Assembly: GCA_016180645.1 (NCBI GenBank)
Contig: JACPAV010000020.1
Coordinates: forward strand, 1 to 64,000
From: Nitrospirota bacterium
GTDB taxonomy: Bacteria; JACPQY01
Direction: 5' to 3'
Length of the DNA: 64,000 nucleotides
Shown here: positions 17,077-26,379 of the stretch, piece after piece
Position numbering within the stretch: the first letter of the stretch is position 1
Layout: each line of letters begins with the position of its first letter
Translations under genes and position numbers: made by a program
The notes under the pieces: model-generated
Database searches by the model: none
Seen by the model: the letters and a program-made list of their open reading frames with translations, nothing else
What the model was told of the DNA's origin: nothing

Positions 17077-18060
17077 ATGCCGAGTGAGTTGCGAATGATC
17101 CCGCCACCTGAAACGGGCGCGCACCCGTCCTCCGCAGTAGCTGCTACGGAGGGGGAAGCGCCCCGTTCCCTGCCTGCCGCGACGCGTGCGCGTCCTGCGG
17201 CGCAGGCAGGCGGGTCGGTTTCAGGTGGTGGGATGATGTTGCGAATGTTGGCGGGTGCCTTGATCGCAGGCGCAGTGGGGGCCGCCACGCTCGGGCCGAG
17301 GACGTCACTATCCGAGGAGGAGGGCGCCGGCGGGGCGGGGACGCCGTCGGCGGCGGCATCGCCGACGGCCGAGGAAATCATGAAGAAGGTGGCGGGGAGA
17401 CCGCGCCCGCGGACGTTTCTTTCATACATATCGATATTCACTCAGGAGTCCGCGGGTGGCAGGCCTCTTCTACAGAAGGGGTCGATCGCCGTGGATTCGA
17501 GCGGGGCCACGGGAGAGGACAAAACGAAAAACGACTACCGCATGGCCATGATCCTGAAGGATCCGCCGGATTTCGCCGGGAGCAAGGCGTACGACGAACG
17601 GAGGAACGGCGTCCGAACGCAGCTGATTTGTCCGCGGAGCATGCAGGGCCAGTGCCGGCCGGTGCCGTCGGGGTCTTCGCAGTTTTTCGGGACGGAGATT
17701 GAATGGGAGGACATCAACCAGGCCGATCCGGACCGGTTTCAGTACGAGATGGAGCGCGAAGAGACGGACCAGTGGATTATTCGCGGCAAGGTAAAGGCCG
17801 ACCCTTCGATGGGGTACCTTATTCGCGTGGACAAGGCGGAGTACGACGTGCGTTCGATCCTGAAGTACAAGGACGGGAAACTTTTCAAGGAAGTACGGAT
17901 GCAGGAACGCAAATCCATCACGGGGCTGGCCTACCCCATCCCGACGATTATCGACGTGGAGAACAAGCTTACCGGACGGACCAGCACGATGACCTTGGTG
18001 GACCCGAGGGCGGGCGTCAAGATACCGCCGGAGATGCTTCGGGTTCCAGGTCGCTCCTGA
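17077..18060 (+). CDS. LolA-like outer-membrane lipoprotein-sorting protein with an inserted repeat
   Basis: The mature part (from about residue 105) resembles the periplasmic outer-membrane lipoprotein-sorting family found beside RND exporters. These proteins are half-barrels that carry lipid or lipoprotein across the periplasm. Supporting segments are RPRPRTFLSYISIFTQ, FFGTEIEWEDIN, QWIIRGKVKAD, VRSILKYKDGKLFKEV and YPIPTIIDVENKLTGRTS. The N-terminus is odd. After MPSELR, fifty codons come from an inverted-repeat element plus its target duplication, and the signal-like sequence (LRMLAGALIAGAVGAA) resumes afterwards. Without the insert the protein would start MPSELRMLAGALIAG. An internal ATG just before LRMLAG might restore a usable signal peptide. 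An AAAGGAGG box precedes the ATG at 17077. It is followed by barrel and RND genes. Confidence 0.72.
   Translation: MPSELRMIPPPETGAHPSSAVAATEGEAPRSLPAATRARPAAQAGGSVSGGGMMLRMLAGALIAGAVGAATLGPRTSLSEEEGAGGAGTPSAAASPTAEEIMKKVAGRPRPRTFLSYISIFTQESAGGRPLLQKGSIAVDSSGATGEDKTKNDYRMAMILKDPPDFAGSKAYDERRNGVRTQLICPRSMQGQCRPVPSGSSQFFGTEIEWEDINQADPDRFQYEMEREETDQWIIRGKVKADPSMGYLIRVDKAEYDVRSILKYKDGKLFKEVRMQERKSITGLAYPIPTIIDVENKLTGRTSTMTLVDPRAGVKIPPEMLRVPGRS
17095..17237. mobile_element. Family E inverted-repeat element (MITE-like) with 7-bp target duplication
   Basis: The 143-bp element has near-perfect 20-bp terminal inverted repeats (left ATGATCCCGCCACCTGAAAC, right end GTTTCAGGTGGTGGGATGAT). It is flanked by the direct repeat GTTGCGA (17088-17094 and 17238-17244). 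Inside are further hairpins around CCTCCG...CGGAGG and CCTGCCTGC...GCAGGCAGG. Element plus one duplication is 150 bp, so it adds 50 codons without breaking the LolA-like frame. It encodes no transposase and would need one supplied in trans. Confidence 0.85.
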
Positions 18061-18129
18061 TCTCGGTAGACGCAAGAAGGGATGAGCCGTGGCCGACACA
18101 AGGCTGGGCGCGGGCCGATGGAGAGTGCC

Positions 18130-19551
18130 ATGAGGCGGCTCGGCATGGCATCGTGGGCGGTGGGGGTGCTTTTGGTTTGCGGGCATCTGGAAGTGTGGGC
18201 GGAAGACGAAGCGACGGCGCCGAGCGCGATCGAGAAGCAGACCGATCTCTCGGGGTTCGTGGAGTCGCGGACGAACTACGGCTACGGGGGCGCCGAACTG
18301 CCGATGGGCATGCGCTTCGGCGGGTACCTGGAGGGTGCAACGAGGCTGGAAAACAGCCTGCTGCGGCTGTCGGTATTGGGTCAATACGGGAATGCGTTTT
18401 CCGAGGATCGGAGAACGCAACGGCTCGATGCCGATGTGTGGTACGCGTACGCCCAGGTGTGGATGGGTGAGCACCAGCTGACAGCCGGCAGGCAAGTCCT
18501 GAACTGGGGAACGACGCAGGTGTCTCTGATCGATCAGGTCCATCCGGCCAACAGTCGGGAGACTCTCATCCCGGAGGACTTCGCCAAGGTGCCGCTTGAA
18601 ATGGTGAGCTGGAGCTACGAGGGAATGGAAGCGTACGTATCGTTCTGGCGTCCGAGCTGGCAACCCCTCCTTTCCGAGAGCCAGGCGTTCGTGAAGAGCA
18701 AGGCGGCCTTCTCAACCAAGGATCTCCTCATCGACCTGAACGACTTCACCCGCTCTCCGGAGTTCCCGGTGCAGATGGGGTTCCGCGCGGATGTGGCGAT
18801 TCCGTCCACAACCGTGCGCATCGCTCCATCGGCGCAGGTTCTGGTGGAGCGGATACCCGCATTCGAGTTGGAAAAGGGCCTCCAGGGCACCCCGGGCAAG
18901 GGGTTCGAGAAAATCGACAATATCGTGGAGGAAGACGTGGGCGAGTCGGTGGCGGCAACGGGAGAATTCCCGATCGTGATACGGCCCAAGCACTATTTCC
19001 TCCTGGGAAGCGGGTTCGAATACCAATTCTGGTACGACGAGAAGAATGATGGGTACAAGTACACGCTGCGGGGCGAAGCGGGATTCTTCTCGGGGCTCAG
19101 GCTTCCCGACGAGGATCTGAAACAGAACAGGCTCCAGATCGGTGCGGCGACGGTTGAGATCGCCCGGCGCTTCGGCGACTTCACCGTTATCGATGAGGCG
19201 ATGTATGCGCGGCACTCGAAGGAGGTTGACCTGGTTGGATTGGACCGGACTACGTGGGCGAACCTCCTGGCCGTGCAATACACGCACGGCGACAACTGGT
19301 TCCCGCGCGTGGCGGCGATCTACGTCAACTCCGAAGGGTTCGCCCTGGTTCCGATGCTGGAATATGTGGTCCATCGGGGGGTCGACGCCGCACGGAAGGA
19401 TTTTCACACAAAGCAAACGTCGATGAAGTTCCGCCTCGGGGCCGTCATGGTGGAGGGAGAGCCCATCCGGGGCCGCGGGGCGCAGGCGGAGATCTTTCCT
19501 CGTCTTCAGGCGTCCAACATGGTGTTCGCATGGGTCCGTTATGAGATGTGA
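18130..19551 (+). CDS. Outer-membrane beta-barrel protein (DUF1302-like)
   Basis: A signal peptide (MRRLGMASWAVGVLLVCG...WA) leads into a 430-residue protein rich in alternating aromatic beta strands, ending in VFAWVRYEM as outer-membrane barrels often do. The block TAGRQVLNWGTTQVSLIDQVHPAN followed by PLEMVSWSYEGMEAYVSFWRPSW resembles the conserved core of DUF1302 porin-like proteins. These are commonly encoded beside RND exporters and LolA-like carriers, as here. It probably forms the outer-membrane part of an envelope transport route. The frame opens at 18082, but the ATG at 18130 has GGAGAG at a sensible distance and begins the basic n-region. Its stop codon shares a base with a family D repeat. 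Confidence 0.72.
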   Translation: MRRLGMASWAVGVLLVCGHLEVWAEDEATAPSAIEKQTDLSGFVESRTNYGYGGAELPMGMRFGGYLEGATRLENSLLRLSVLGQYGNAFSEDRRTQRLDADVWYAYAQVWMGEHQLTAGRQVLNWGTTQVSLIDQVHPANSRETLIPEDFAKVPLEMVSWSYEGMEAYVSFWRPSWQPLLSESQAFVKSKAAFSTKDLLIDLNDFTRSPEFPVQMGFRADVAIPSTTVRIAPSAQVLVERIPAFELEKGLQGTPGKGFEKIDNIVEEDVGESVAATGEFPIVIRPKHYFLLGSGFEYQFWYDEKNDGYKYTLRGEAGFFSGLRLPDEDLKQNRLQIGAATVEIARRFGDFTVIDEAMYARHSKEVDLVGLDRTTWANLLAVQYTHGDNWFPRVAAIYVNSEGFALVPMLEYVVHRGVDAARKDFHTKQTSMKFRLGAVMVEGEPIRGRGAQAEIFPRLQASNMVFAWVRYEM

Positions 19552-19664
19552 CCCCGCACCAATCCCGCGCCCAGGCCCTCGCTTGGGTACACGCGAGAGG
19601 CGTAGCCGCCTTTCGGCTCCGATCGTTGCCTCACGACAGACAGACGATAGGATAGGTGCTGGGT
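19551..19664. repeat. Family D inverted-repeat linker, copy 1
   Basis: This is a 114-bp element with ends ACCCCGCACCAATCC and GGATAGGTGCTGGGT. Its first base is the last base of the upstream TGA stop, and its end merges with the GTG start of the RND gene. The terminal GGATAGGTG can serve as ribosome binding site. Inside is a GGCGTAGCCGCC-type hairpin. Confidence 0.8.
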
Positions 19665-22600
19665 GAACGGCTGGCTGCCGCCTGTCGAGCGCCTGATGAT
19701 CCCGGGGCTTGTCATTGCGGGGATGGTCTGCTCGATGCTGATTCGGGCGACTTGGGGCCGGAGGCCGCAGGCTGAACCCTCAAGAACGGGGGGGGCCTCC
19801 GGGAGGAATCGGGCGGGGAGAGCTTGGGCGGGGTTGGTCCTGAGGTACCGGTGGCCGATTATCGTGGGGTTCGGCCTGCTGAGCCTGCTCCCTCTATATG
19901 CCCGGCCGATCATCTACACCGACCCGATCGGAGAGTTTCCGAAAGACGACCCTCTTTACGTGCAGTACCGCAAGCAGGAACACTTGGGGACGGGCCGGCT
20001 GGCGGTGATCTCCCGGAGTTTCCGATGTCTGGACGAGCTATCGAGGATTCTTCCGCGTGACGTGGTTCTCCCGGCGGTGGAAGACACCAGTCCACTTGAT
20101 CGCAAAGGTCTGTTCTTCATGCGCCCCGAGGACTTGGACACGCTCAAGGACTTGGCGGGAAACTACCCCATCGGGTCCGTTCTGAACGCCGGGTCCGCGG
20201 GGGAGCTCTACTACGAGTACGGGAACCTCCTCAGGGTCGCGGTCACCAAGGGAAAGGTGGCCATGAATCCCCGGGACGCCGATACGCGTCTGAATGCGCT
20301 GGACCGGTTTGTGGACGACACGGAGAGGATCCTGCTGAGCGGAGCGGCGCGAGCGAGCGATGTCCTGCCTGAGGCGAATCGTGATCTCCCGCGGAATCAA
20401 GGGAGGCAAAGGCCCCCTGCGCTCCGCTCCGGAGACGATGAATGGAAGAATCATGGGGCCTCGGCATCGCAGATGGCGATGAAGAAGGCGACGCAAGGAC
20501 CGCATGACCCTTCTGATCGTCGTCCCCGGAGCGAAGCGGAGGGGGGGAACCCCGGCTGGGATCCCTTTCCGGTGGAGACGATGCTTCTTCCCGGCGATGC
20601 GGGGGCGTGGCTCGCAGGGAGGGGTTTTATTCTGCCCGTGACATGGGCATACGAGGGCCTCGAAGCCCAGGCGCGTGCGCCGGCATTCTATACCATGTAC
20701 CTCAGGGTCACGGCGCCGCACACGGTGGACCCGAACGTGGGGCGGGAGGCCAAGGCGGCCATGCTTCCCCTGTTCAGGCAGGTCGCGAAACAGAAGGGAT
20801 GTACGGTTGAGGTCACGGCCAACTTGGAGGACGGCCGTGCGGTCATCCGGGAAGAGCCGGATTTCGAGATTGGCGGCGTGTCGGTGGGAAGCGGTGAGAT
20901 CTACGACTTGGTCCTGCGTGACCTGTGGAAGACGGGATTGGCGACCAGCCTGATTGTTCTCGTGGTGTTTACGCTGTTCCTCCGACGGTTCGCCGTCGGT
21001 CTTATTGCGATGGCCGTAACGACGATTCCGGTCCTCATTGCGTGGGGCTTAGGCGGACTCCTTCTGAAAGACATCACGGTGGTCGCCAGCCTGATCATGC
21101 CGCTCCTCATCGGACTCGGGGACGACATCTGTCTCCACATGGTGACGCGCCTCCGGAACCTGGATGGAGACGAGTTCAAGGAGGGCTTGGCGGACATCGT
21201 GGGACCGACGCTGTGGGCCGGCTCGGTATTTGCCGCCGCGGGGCTGGCTCTGAGCGCCGCGTACATCATGGGCCCGCAGCGTATGGGGGCCTTGGCGACC
21301 ATTGGAATGGTCTGCACGACGGCTGCCGCCGTGATGCTTGCGCCGGCGCTGATGTCGGTGGTGCCGCTGAAGTACAGGCGGGATCGGGAGGGCTTGCTGA
21401 AAGCGTTTGCGGACGCGATCGCCGAACGCGTGCAGGTGGGGGCGACGGTGGTGCAGCGAAGGCCGCGGCTTGTCGTGACCCTGGTTGCGGGGCTGGTTGC
21501 AGTGTCGTGCGTGGTGGCGTTCGGGTACCCGGGCGTAAAGATGATATGGAACCCATACAAAGTACTGGCTGAGGTGCCGGGCAAGCGCTGGCTGCACAGG
21601 ACTCAGGAGGCCACGGGCTATTGGCCGGTACCGACCGCGGTGTATCCATCGGATGGAGGGCCGAGCAAGGGGTCGATCCGAACGGATCGACTGGTCGGCA
21701 AGGTGGAATCGTTGGAGAGAGTCATGCCGGGGCTTGAAGCTCCGCGGGTGGTCGAAGAAGCGCGGGCGATCATGGTGAGGGAGGTCGAGAGGGGGAAAAG
21801 CGGCAGGGATCGGAAACTGGCCGAGGGGCTGAGAAGGTTCGATGAGGGGCTGGATGCTCTGGGAGAGATGATGGGCTTGAGCGGCCAGGTGTCGAGCTAC
21901 TACCGCGTGAAGGAGCTACGGGAGAAGGTGCGCTCGCTGATCGCATACGCCATGGAAGACGACGCGGCGCGACGTGAGGCCCTGCGAGACCTGGATACTT
22001 GGGCCGCGGCCAGCGTGGCCGGTGGCCGTGACAAGCTGCTGCGCATGGAGACGACCCGGCCGCAGCCGGACGACCTGCCGTTTTTCGGAGAAGGGGGGCG
22101 GGAAAGGATGTGGGTGTACCCGCGGGAGGCGGTGGTCCACTTGGCCGATGAAAAGATCGAGGAATGGGTCCGGCACACGGACGCCATGGGTGAAACGATC
22201 GGCGCCGAGAAGATCATCCACCACTACATTCAAAGGATGAAGTCGAGTCTGGTGCTGTGCGTCGTCCTGGGGTTTGTCATGATCTTGCTTGCGAATCAGA
22301 TGGCGGCTGGGTCGTGGAAGACGAACTTGATCATCCTGTCCCTTCCGTTGGCCGCGGCCGTGGTGACGGCGGCGGGCATGGCGGTGGTAGGGATTCCGTT
22401 CGATACCTCAAGCGTGTGGGCCTTCGCGCTGCTCCTTGGCATAGGGCTTGACGATGCCGTTCACGTGGTTCATGTCGGCCCGCGGGGATTGGTGCCGATA
22501 CTTCCACCGATGTTGGTGACCACGCTGACGACGGTGGGAGCGGGTGTCACGTTGCTGTTCGCCGGGACTCCTGGGTTTCGCTCGTTCGGTTGGTTCTACA

Positions 22601-22725
22601 TCTTCAGTCTCACGACGGTGTGGATCCTTTCAGTCTTTTTCCTGCCGTGCCTGCTCCAAGTGATGAAGCTGCGCACGGGCGAGGCCGTGGGCCCAGGCTC
22701 AGAACCTGTCCGGGGCTCTGGGTAA
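19663..22725 (+). CDS. RND-superfamily (MMPL-type) exporter with an in-frame repeat pair
   Basis: A 1020-residue inner-membrane transporter of the RND superfamily, normally driven by the proton gradient. There are two transmembrane blocks. The first has LIVLVVFTLFL, LIMPLLIGLGDDICLHMVTRL and TLWAGSVFAAAGLALSAAY. The second has LVLCVVLGFVMILLANQM, WAFALLLGIGLDDAVHVVHV and TTLTTVGAGVTLLFAG. The GLGDD and GIGLDD motifs sit in the helices that carry the proton relay. A large periplasmic domain lies between. An extra hydrophobic segment precedes the usual first helix. Codons for about residues 250-295 come from two facing family A modules inside the first periplasmic domain. The GTG start lies at the end of a family D repeat. 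With the LolA-like and barrel genes it suggests envelope lipid or lipoprotein export. Confidence 0.85.
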   Translation: MNGWLPPVERLMIPGLVIAGMVCSMLIRATWGRRPQAEPSRTGGASGRNRAGRAWAGLVLRYRWPIIVGFGLLSLLPLYARPIIYTDPIGEFPKDDPLYVQYRKQEHLGTGRLAVISRSFRCLDELSRILPRDVVLPAVEDTSPLDRKGLFFMRPEDLDTLKDLAGNYPIGSVLNAGSAGELYYEYGNLLRVAVTKGKVAMNPRDADTRLNALDRFVDDTERILLSGAARASDVLPEANRDLPRNQGRQRPPALRSGDDEWKNHGASASQMAMKKATQGPHDPSDRRPRSEAEGGNPGWDPFPVETMLLPGDAGAWLAGRGFILPVTWAYEGLEAQARAPAFYTMYLRVTAPHTVDPNVGREAKAAMLPLFRQVAKQKGCTVEVTANLEDGRAVIREEPDFEIGGVSVGSGEIYDLVLRDLWKTGLATSLIVLVVFTLFLRRFAVGLIAMAVTTIPVLIAWGLGGLLLKDITVVASLIMPLLIGLGDDICLHMVTRLRNLDGDEFKEGLADIVGPTLWAGSVFAAAGLALSAAYIMGPQRMGALATIGMVCTTAAAVMLAPALMSVVPLKYRRDREGLLKAFADAIAERVQVGATVVQRRPRLVVTLVAGLVAVSCVVAFGYPGVKMIWNPYKVLAEVPGKRWLHRTQEATGYWPVPTAVYPSDGGPSKGSIRTDRLVGKVESLERVMPGLEAPRVVEEARAIMVREVERGKSGRDRKLAEGLRRFDEGLDALGEMMGLSGQVSSYYRVKELREKVRSLIAYAMEDDAARREALRDLDTWAAASVAGGRDKLLRMETTRPQPDDLPFFGEGGRERMWVYPREAVVHLADEKIEEWVRHTDAMGETIGAEKIIHHYIQRMKSSLVLCVVLGFVMILLANQMAAGSWKTNLIILSLPLAAAVVTAAGMAVVGIPFDTSSVWAFALLLGIGLDDAVHVVHVGPRGLVPILPPMLVTTLTTVGAGVTLLFAGTPGFRSFGWFYIFSLTTVWILSVFFLPCLLQVMKLRTGEAVGPGSEPVRGSG
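20413..20547. repeat. Family A modules, facing pair, inside the RND gene
   Basis: A minus-oriented unit (20413-20470) and a plus-oriented unit (20488-20547) face each other across 17 bases, making a long inverted repeat. They translate as ALRSGDDEWKNHGASAS and ATQGPHDPSDRRPRSEAEG. The frame is kept. Confidence 0.85.
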
Positions 22726-22736
22726 AGGAGATCGGG

Positions 22737-24728
22737 GTGGCTGGAGGAATCCTTCGACTCGGCCGGCCCGCGATGGGCGGGTTGGTATTGTTTGTCCTTA
22801 CAGGCTGCGGCCCGACGCTCGTGACCGTGAGGGCAAAAGGACGGGTCGTGCTTGACCAGGGAGAACCTGTGGCGGCCGGGGCGCCGCTGATATGTGGATT
22901 CTACACGCGCAAAGGGGGCGCGCATGAGGTTCCCTATGATGAAAAGACAGCGCGGGTTCGGCCGGATGGCACATTTGCAATCGAGCACCAGCTTCCCGTT
23001 GACGAGACCGGGGGCGTGTTTGCCGGCGTGCATGTGAGGGGACAAGCCATCTTCATTGTGGACACGGACGCAGCGGCTGCCGTCAAGGATTGTCCGGAAG
23101 GCGATCGGGGACACGTGTGCGAACTCACGGTCGAAATCGCTGAGAGCTTGACCCCGGAAGCGGCCGCGGTGGCGAAAGCGCGGAGCGAAGGGGAAACGGC
23201 GGATCTATCCGGGTTGTGCGGTCTTCGTGAGGGGCTGAACGGGGTGGGACGGATCCCTGAGCTCAAGGAGGCGGAGCAGGAAGAAAAGGCCCGGCTGTCG
23301 GGTCGTATCGGTTCGAAGGTGGGGGCGGAGCAGGCGGAGGCGCGGCGCCTGATCGAAGCCGAACGAGAGCCGGAGGCGATTGAGCGGCTGGGCTCGCTGG
23401 CGACGATACCATGCGTGGACGATGCTCGACGGAAGGAGCTTCAGAAGGAGGTTGTGCGAGCGGAGGACAGTTTGGCGGTACGGCAGGCCAGGGCGGCCCT
23501 CGGCGCCAAGGCGGTCCCTGAGGCGATGGAGATAGTGGACGGCGTGCTGAAACGCAGTCCGAAGCATGTGGGTGCAATCGAAACCCGCGCGGAGGCGTTG
23601 GTCGCGCTGGAGAGGAAGGCGGAGGCGGTGCAGGAGATCGAGAAGGCGGTGGGGATTGAGCCGAAGAATCCGGCGCTCAGGCTACGGCTGGCGGACGTGC
23701 TCTCATCGATGGATCAGATGGAGGCGGCCGTGAAGCAGTACGAGGCCCACCTTGATCTGGCCCCTCAATCCGTCGAAGGATACGCGGGATTATCAAGAAG
23801 TTTGGGGAAACTCGGTCGTTGGAAAGAAGCGATGTACGCAGCCGGCAAGGCGTTCGATCTCGGGAAGGACCGGGCGGAGTATGCGCTTCTGGCGGGGGGA
23901 TTCGCGCTGCAAGCCGGCGAGCCGGCAGTTGCAGAAGGTCGGTTTGCCGCGGTGCTCGATCTCATACCGGAGTCTTCCGAGGGAGTTGTGGGCGTGGCGA
24001 CGGCACTGGAGAGGGAGGGGCGCGCGGAGGCGGCGTTGGAAGTGTACGAGAAGGCCGTGCGGGCCGGTTTTCTGGACGCTGCAGGATCGTTATCGGCGGG
24101 AAGGGCTCTAAGGCAGGGTGGGAGACTTCAGCCTGCAGTGCGCGCACTCGAGCGGGCCGTGGAGCTGTCTCCGGGGCAGACCGAGCCGGTCTGGCGGGTC
24201 GAGGCCACGATTCTACTCGGGCAGGCGCTTTCCGAGCAGGGGTATCTGGATGCGGCGGTCGAGCGTGTCGCGGGCGCGATACGGCGCGTCCCGACGGAGG
24301 CGAGGCTCTATGTCGTGCTTGGGGAGCTGCAGCTGAAACGGAAGCGGTACGGCGACGCTATCGCCGCGGGCCTCAAAGCCTATTCGCTGGACAAGAAGGA
24401 AGAGACTCGCCTCCTTCTCCTGCATGCTTCGGTGTTGAAGGCCTCCGGAGACCTGGCGACGAGGGGGTTCTCGGCCGAGGAGATTTCCGCGTTGGACCGG
24501 TTCCTGAGCGACGCGGTCGTGGTCGATCAAATCGCAAGGCTGACCGGGATGCTGGTGGAGACCTTTCGTGGCCTGACGCTTTATCGGCGTACAGCGCTCT
24601 TGGCGATCGCGCTGAAAAAGGATGCATCGAGAAGTTGGATTGAGCTGATGCCGGTGAGACCTCCGGAGAGCCTGGTGAAGAAGCTTCTTCGGATGGGACC
24701 CAAGAAGTTTGGAGTGTGGTCGGAATGA
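22737..24728 (+). CDS. TPR-repeat lipoprotein
   Basis: This 663-residue lipoprotein has a signal peptide ending in LTGC (Cys 24). A first domain of about 150 residues looks beta-rich (VTVRAKGRVVLDQGEPVAAG). A short coiled stretch follows, then about ten TPR-like helix pairs, for example ALVALERKAEAVQEIEKAVG, YAGLSRSLGKLGRWKEAMYA and GVATALEREGRAEAALEVYE. TPR lipoproteins usually scaffold envelope complexes. The start is GTG 22737, eleven bases after the RND stop, with AAAGGAG upstream. The open frame continues further upstream only as overlap with the RND gene. The position suggests it serves the same export machine. Confidence 0.78.
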   Translation: MAGGILRLGRPAMGGLVLFVLTGCGPTLVTVRAKGRVVLDQGEPVAAGAPLICGFYTRKGGAHEVPYDEKTARVRPDGTFAIEHQLPVDETGGVFAGVHVRGQAIFIVDTDAAAAVKDCPEGDRGHVCELTVEIAESLTPEAAAVAKARSEGETADLSGLCGLREGLNGVGRIPELKEAEQEEKARLSGRIGSKVGAEQAEARRLIEAEREPEAIERLGSLATIPCVDDARRKELQKEVVRAEDSLAVRQARAALGAKAVPEAMEIVDGVLKRSPKHVGAIETRAEALVALERKAEAVQEIEKAVGIEPKNPALRLRLADVLSSMDQMEAAVKQYEAHLDLAPQSVEGYAGLSRSLGKLGRWKEAMYAAGKAFDLGKDRAEYALLAGGFALQAGEPAVAEGRFAAVLDLIPESSEGVVGVATALEREGRAEAALEVYEKAVRAGFLDAAGSLSAGRALRQGGRLQPAVRALERAVELSPGQTEPVWRVEATILLGQALSEQGYLDAAVERVAGAIRRVPTEARLYVVLGELQLKRKRYGDAIAAGLKAYSLDKKEETRLLLLHASVLKASGDLATRGFSAEEISALDRFLSDAVVVDQIARLTGMLVETFRGLTLYRRTALLAIALKKDASRSWIELMPVRPPESLVKKLLRMGPKKFGVWSE

Positions 24729-24732
24729 AGGA

Positions 24733-24826
24733 ATGTGGTCATGTATTCACGGAGTCATGTGATCATGTGCTCGGACCTGCGTCTCTTCTCCGCTACATGA
24801 CCCCATCACTACATCACCACATGGCC
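24733..24826. repeat. CATGTG-rich imperfect inverted repeat
   Basis: The gap is filled by variants of ATGTGGTCATGT on the left and ACATGACC...CCACATGGCCACAT on the right, which pair imperfectly. It could be a dispersed repeat or part of the promoter region of the next gene. Confidence 0.5.
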
Positions 24827-24828
24827 AC

Positions 24829-26307
24829 ATGAGGACGCGCGCGCTTGTGGTTGACGACTCAGACATGGACCGGTCCGTCATGGTTGAGGGTGTTCGGCTG
24901 GCGTACTCTGAGGCGGAGATTGCGGAGGCCGGCTCGGGAGCGGACGCGCTTGAGTTGATCCAAGGAAACGCGTTCAACCTGCTGATTACGGACTTGGTGC
25001 TTGGAGAGGGGATAGACGGACTCAAGATCATTGAGCACGCCAGGGATGTACTGCCGCGTATCGGCGTGGTGGTCGTCACGGGGCAGCGGGCCACCCAGCC
25101 GGATGTGCAGAAGGCCCGGGGTCTGGGAGCGAGGCACCTTCTGTTCAAACCGGTTCAACCGGATCTCGTTAGGCGTGCTTGCCGGGATGCGATGCGGTAC
25201 CGATCGCTGGCTGAGAAGGCACGAGAGGCTGTGGCTCCCAGGATGACGGTCAATCCGGAGTTGGGAGATATTGCTGAGATTGTTGGAGACAGCCCGCTCG
25301 TTAAGGCGATGAAGGCGGATATCTACCGTTTTGCGCGGATGGATTCATACCCGGTGCTTGTCACGGGGGAGACGGGAACGGGCAAGGAGCTTGTAGCCAA
25401 GGCCATCCACCGATTCAGCCCGCGGGCGAGGGGTCCGCTCATTCCCGTCAATCTTGCTGAAATCGATCGAGAGCGTTTCGAGTCGGAAATATTCGGCCAC
25501 GTGCGGGGGGCGTTCACCGGGGCGGACCGTGACAATCCGGGCGCCGTGGGGAGGGCCGAAAAGGGGATACTTTTCCTGGATGAGATTGAAGCCCTGTCAT
25601 TGGCCTTGCAGGGCAAGCTACTGAGGTTCTTGGAGTCGCGGGAATTCCAGCGAATGGGGGAGAAAGGGCAGCTTCGTTACGCGGACGTGCGAATCGTGCT
25701 GGCGACCAACCGGAACTTGGACGAGATGGTGTTGGAGGGAGAGTTCCGGGAAGATCTTTACTTCCGGGTCAATGTCTGTTCAATCGCGCTGCCGCCGCTC
25801 CGCGTGCGCGGGGCTGATATTGCAGAGCTGGTGAAGCACTTTATTCAGGTGTTGTCCGGGGAGGTGGGTGTCAAGGTGGAGCGTGTCGAGGATGGCGTAT
25901 ATGAGGCCGCTGCGAAACACGGTTGGCCTGGCAACGTAAGGCAGCTTCGGACGACGGTATTGAGGGCCCTGATGGACGTCACCAAGGCCAATGCAGATCC
26001 AGGGGTTGTCAAGGCAGAGGTGTTCGTTTCTCACATGCACGCCAGCCAGCCGTTAGGGGGTTCCATGGGATTGGGATCAGAAGACACTGCCGTGGACGAG
26101 AGGGTGGGCCAGTTGATCGAAGACGCGGCGGCGAAGGATCTGTTGGCTCAGCTTTGGTATGAAAAGGTGAGTTGGAAAGAGATATGTCGAAGGATCCCGA
26201 GGAACCGAATTACACTCCACACATGGCTGCGGCGGATGTCGGAGGCGGGAAAAATCACCGGCTATCCGCGGAGACTCCACCCGCGGAGTCGGGAGATGGA
26301 GTGGTAG
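24829..26307 (+). CDS. NtrC-family sigma54-dependent response regulator
   Basis: The N-terminal receiver has acidic residues at 9-10, phosphoacceptor Asp 55 (LITDLVLGEG) and a conserved Lys (LLFKPVQP). The central AAA+ domain has Walker A GETGTGKE (about residue 180) and the sigma54 loop GAFTGA (about 227). It also has Walker B GILFLDEIEAL, RIVLATNRNL and GWPGNVRQL. The C-terminal DNA-binding part does not look like a classic Fis helix-turn-helix. It reads WKEICRRIPRNRITLHTWLRRM, a possible divergent HTH. The protein should activate sigma54 promoters after phosphorylation. No histidine kinase is encoded next to it, so the partner is elsewhere. Its position after the export locus suggests it controls those genes. 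Confidence 0.88.
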   Translation: MRTRALVVDDSDMDRSVMVEGVRLAYSEAEIAEAGSGADALELIQGNAFNLLITDLVLGEGIDGLKIIEHARDVLPRIGVVVVTGQRATQPDVQKARGLGARHLLFKPVQPDLVRRACRDAMRYRSLAEKAREAVAPRMTVNPELGDIAEIVGDSPLVKAMKADIYRFARMDSYPVLVTGETGTGKELVAKAIHRFSPRARGPLIPVNLAEIDRERFESEIFGHVRGAFTGADRDNPGAVGRAEKGILFLDEIEALSLALQGKLLRFLESREFQRMGEKGQLRYADVRIVLATNRNLDEMVLEGEFREDLYFRVNVCSIALPPLRVRGADIAELVKHFIQVLSGEVGVKVERVEDGVYEAAAKHGWPGNVRQLRTTVLRALMDVTKANADPGVVKAEVFVSHMHASQPLGGSMGLGSEDTAVDERVGQLIEDAAAKDLLAQLWYEKVSWKEICRRIPRNRITLHTWLRRMSEAGKITGYPRRLHPRSREMEW

Positions 26308-26379
26308 GTGATTGTGGGACGGTCGGAGTAACGGGTGGTGGCGCGACGAGTTCTTTTTCAGTTATGGTATCATGGAGTC

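Noticed and set aside
15533-17124. Long minus-strand frames (503 and 397 codons) opposite the lipoprotein gene
   Set aside because: They are antisense shadows of a GC-rich gene; they lack domains and start signals, whereas the plus strand has a lipobox and operon spacing.
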